Translations under genes and position numbers: made by a program | The notes under the pieces: generated by a model | Told to the model about the DNA's origin: nothing | The model's database searches: none | What the model saw: only the letters and a program-made list of their open reading frames with translations | Part shown: in pieces, positions 63,339-64,000 of the stretch | Layout of the letters: the number at the start of each line of letters is the position of its first letter | Numbering within the stretch: position 1 is the first letter of the stretch | From: Paracidovorax avenae ATCC 19860 | Lineage (GTDB): Bacteria; Pseudomonadota; Gammaproteobacteria; Burkholderiales; Burkholderiaceae_C | DNA: 64,000 nt | Assembly (NCBI RefSeq): GCF_000176855.2 | Contig: NC_015138.1 | Location: 310,001-374,000 of the forward strand | Direction of reading: 5' to 3'

Positions 63339-64000
63339 TCAGCCCGGCGGGCGCTGCTGCACCCGCGCGGCCAGCGCCACCAGCAGCAGCACGGGCAGGC
63401 CCAGCAGTGCCGTGGCCGCGAAGAACTCGGGATAGCCGAAGGCATCCACGAAGCGCCCCGAGAACCCCGCGAGCCATTTGGGCAGCAACAGCATCATGGA
63501 GCTGAACAGCGCGTACTGCGTGGCCGAATATTGCACATTCGTGAGGGCCGAAAGGTAGGCGATGAACGCGGCCGAGGCAATGCCCCCTGCCAGGTTGTCG
63601 GCCGAGACCACCAGCACCAGCAGGGCCACGTCGTGCCCCTGCAGGCCCAGCCAGGCGAACAGCAGGTTGCTGGCCGCGCTCAGCAGGGCGCCGAGCATCA
63701 GCACGCGCATCACGCCCACGCGCATCGACAGCGCGCCGCCGAGGAACGCGCCGGCCAGCGTCATGATCACGCCGAACACTTTGGTGACCGCGGCCACCTC
63801 GTCCTTGGTGTAGCCCATGTCCACATAGAACGGATTGGCCATGATGCCCATCACCACGTCGCTGATGCGGTACACGGCGATCAGCGCCAGGATCAGCGCG
63901 GCCTGCCAGCGGTAGCGTGCGATGAAATCGGCGAACGGATCGATCAGCGCGCCGCGCAGCCATTCGGCCGCATTGCGTGCGGGCGGCAGCGGGCGCGGCG
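63339..64000 (-). CDS. ampG: AmpG-like muropeptide permease, C-terminal part (runs off window)
   Basis: The frame reaches the window edge. The visible 220 residues include FADFIARYRWQAALILALIAVYRISD and MGIMANPFYVDMGYTKDEVAAVTK, the AmpG landmark, then four to five further helices. AmpG imports anhydro-muropeptides for cell-wall recycling and controls beta-lactamase induction. The N-terminal half lies outside the window. Confidence 0.88.
   Translation of the reverse strand, partial: PRPLPPARNAAEWLRGALIDPFADFIARYRWQAALILALIAVYRISDVVMGIMANPFYVDMGYTKDEVAAVTKVFGVIMTLAGAFLGGALSMRVGVMRVLMLGALLSAASNLLFAWLGLQGHDVALLVLVVSADNLAGGIASAAFIAYLSALTNVQYSATQYALFSSMMLLLPKWLAGFSGRFVDAFGYPEFFAATALLGLPVLLLVALAARVQQRPPG

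Overview
The window is GC-rich chromosomal DNA of a beta-proteobacterium. The gene content points to the Comamonadaceae and most likely to Acidovorax: Bug-type tripartite tricarboxylate transporter (TTT) binding proteins beside their regulators, a TorF-type porin ahead of glnK-amtB, an lplT-alr pair, a glcE/glcF locus, a lone vgrG island and an xWETF-tailed chemoreceptor. This is inference from gene families, not a database match. No rRNA, tRNA, CRISPR array, transposase or phage gene was seen. Two CDSs run off the ends: a sensor protein at 1-393 and ampG at 63339-64000.

Region by region. 0-9 kb holds housekeeping and stress genes: BrkB/YihY membrane protein, DUF72 protein, glycine-zipper envelope protein, ferredoxin-NADP reductase, a divergent LysR/SDR pair, a GNAT and a chemoreceptor. 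9.2-13.8 kb is a regulated uptake locus: a Bug protein diverges from a DctB/DctD-like sigma-54 two-component system, and the gap holds a good sigma-54 promoter and two palindromes 31 bp apart. 13.8-18.2 kb has comM/yifB diverging from porin-glnK-amtB, with a sigma-54 promoter and two NtrC-like boxes between them. 19.7-27.2 kb is a type VI secretion vgrG island: VgrG, PAAR, a pesticin-like muramidase, two duplicated immunity-like genes, a third secreted protein, a DUF4123 adaptor and a small protein. An AT-rich cassette (about 20.79-23.79 kb) sits inside GC-rich flanks, and both of its edges fall within open reading frames.

27.5-31.7 kb carries glcE, a DUF1275 gene, glcF and a ProQ-family RNA chaperone. 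31.7-36.4 kb holds two paralogous secreted proteins, each built of two copies of an unrecognised domain, then a glycine-zipper protein with a soluble partner. 36.4-43.1 kb has glutathione peroxidase, a DMT exporter, lplT, alr, a membrane protein and a family 5 solute-binding protein. 43.1-48.7 kb has fumarylacetoacetase and a Bug gene under a divergent IclR regulator, a GST/ketopantoate reductase pair and a small lipoprotein. 49-52 kb has radA, ilvE and a zf-CHCC protein. 52-58 kb is a surface-glycan cluster. 58-64 kb has nitronate monooxygenase, a LysR/MFS pair, an RstBA/OmpR-type two-component system and ampG.

The strongest unexplained signals are four. (1) A roughly 210-bp repeat lies in two inverted copies, each starting exactly 8 nt after a stop codon, with compensatory changes in its hairpins. 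(2) The AT-rich type VI cargo cassette contains an 832-bp tandem duplication that carries a truncated 5' copy of the next gene. (3) The sigma-54 control regions fit their neighbouring activators. (4) The secreted double-domain protein family is unrecognised.
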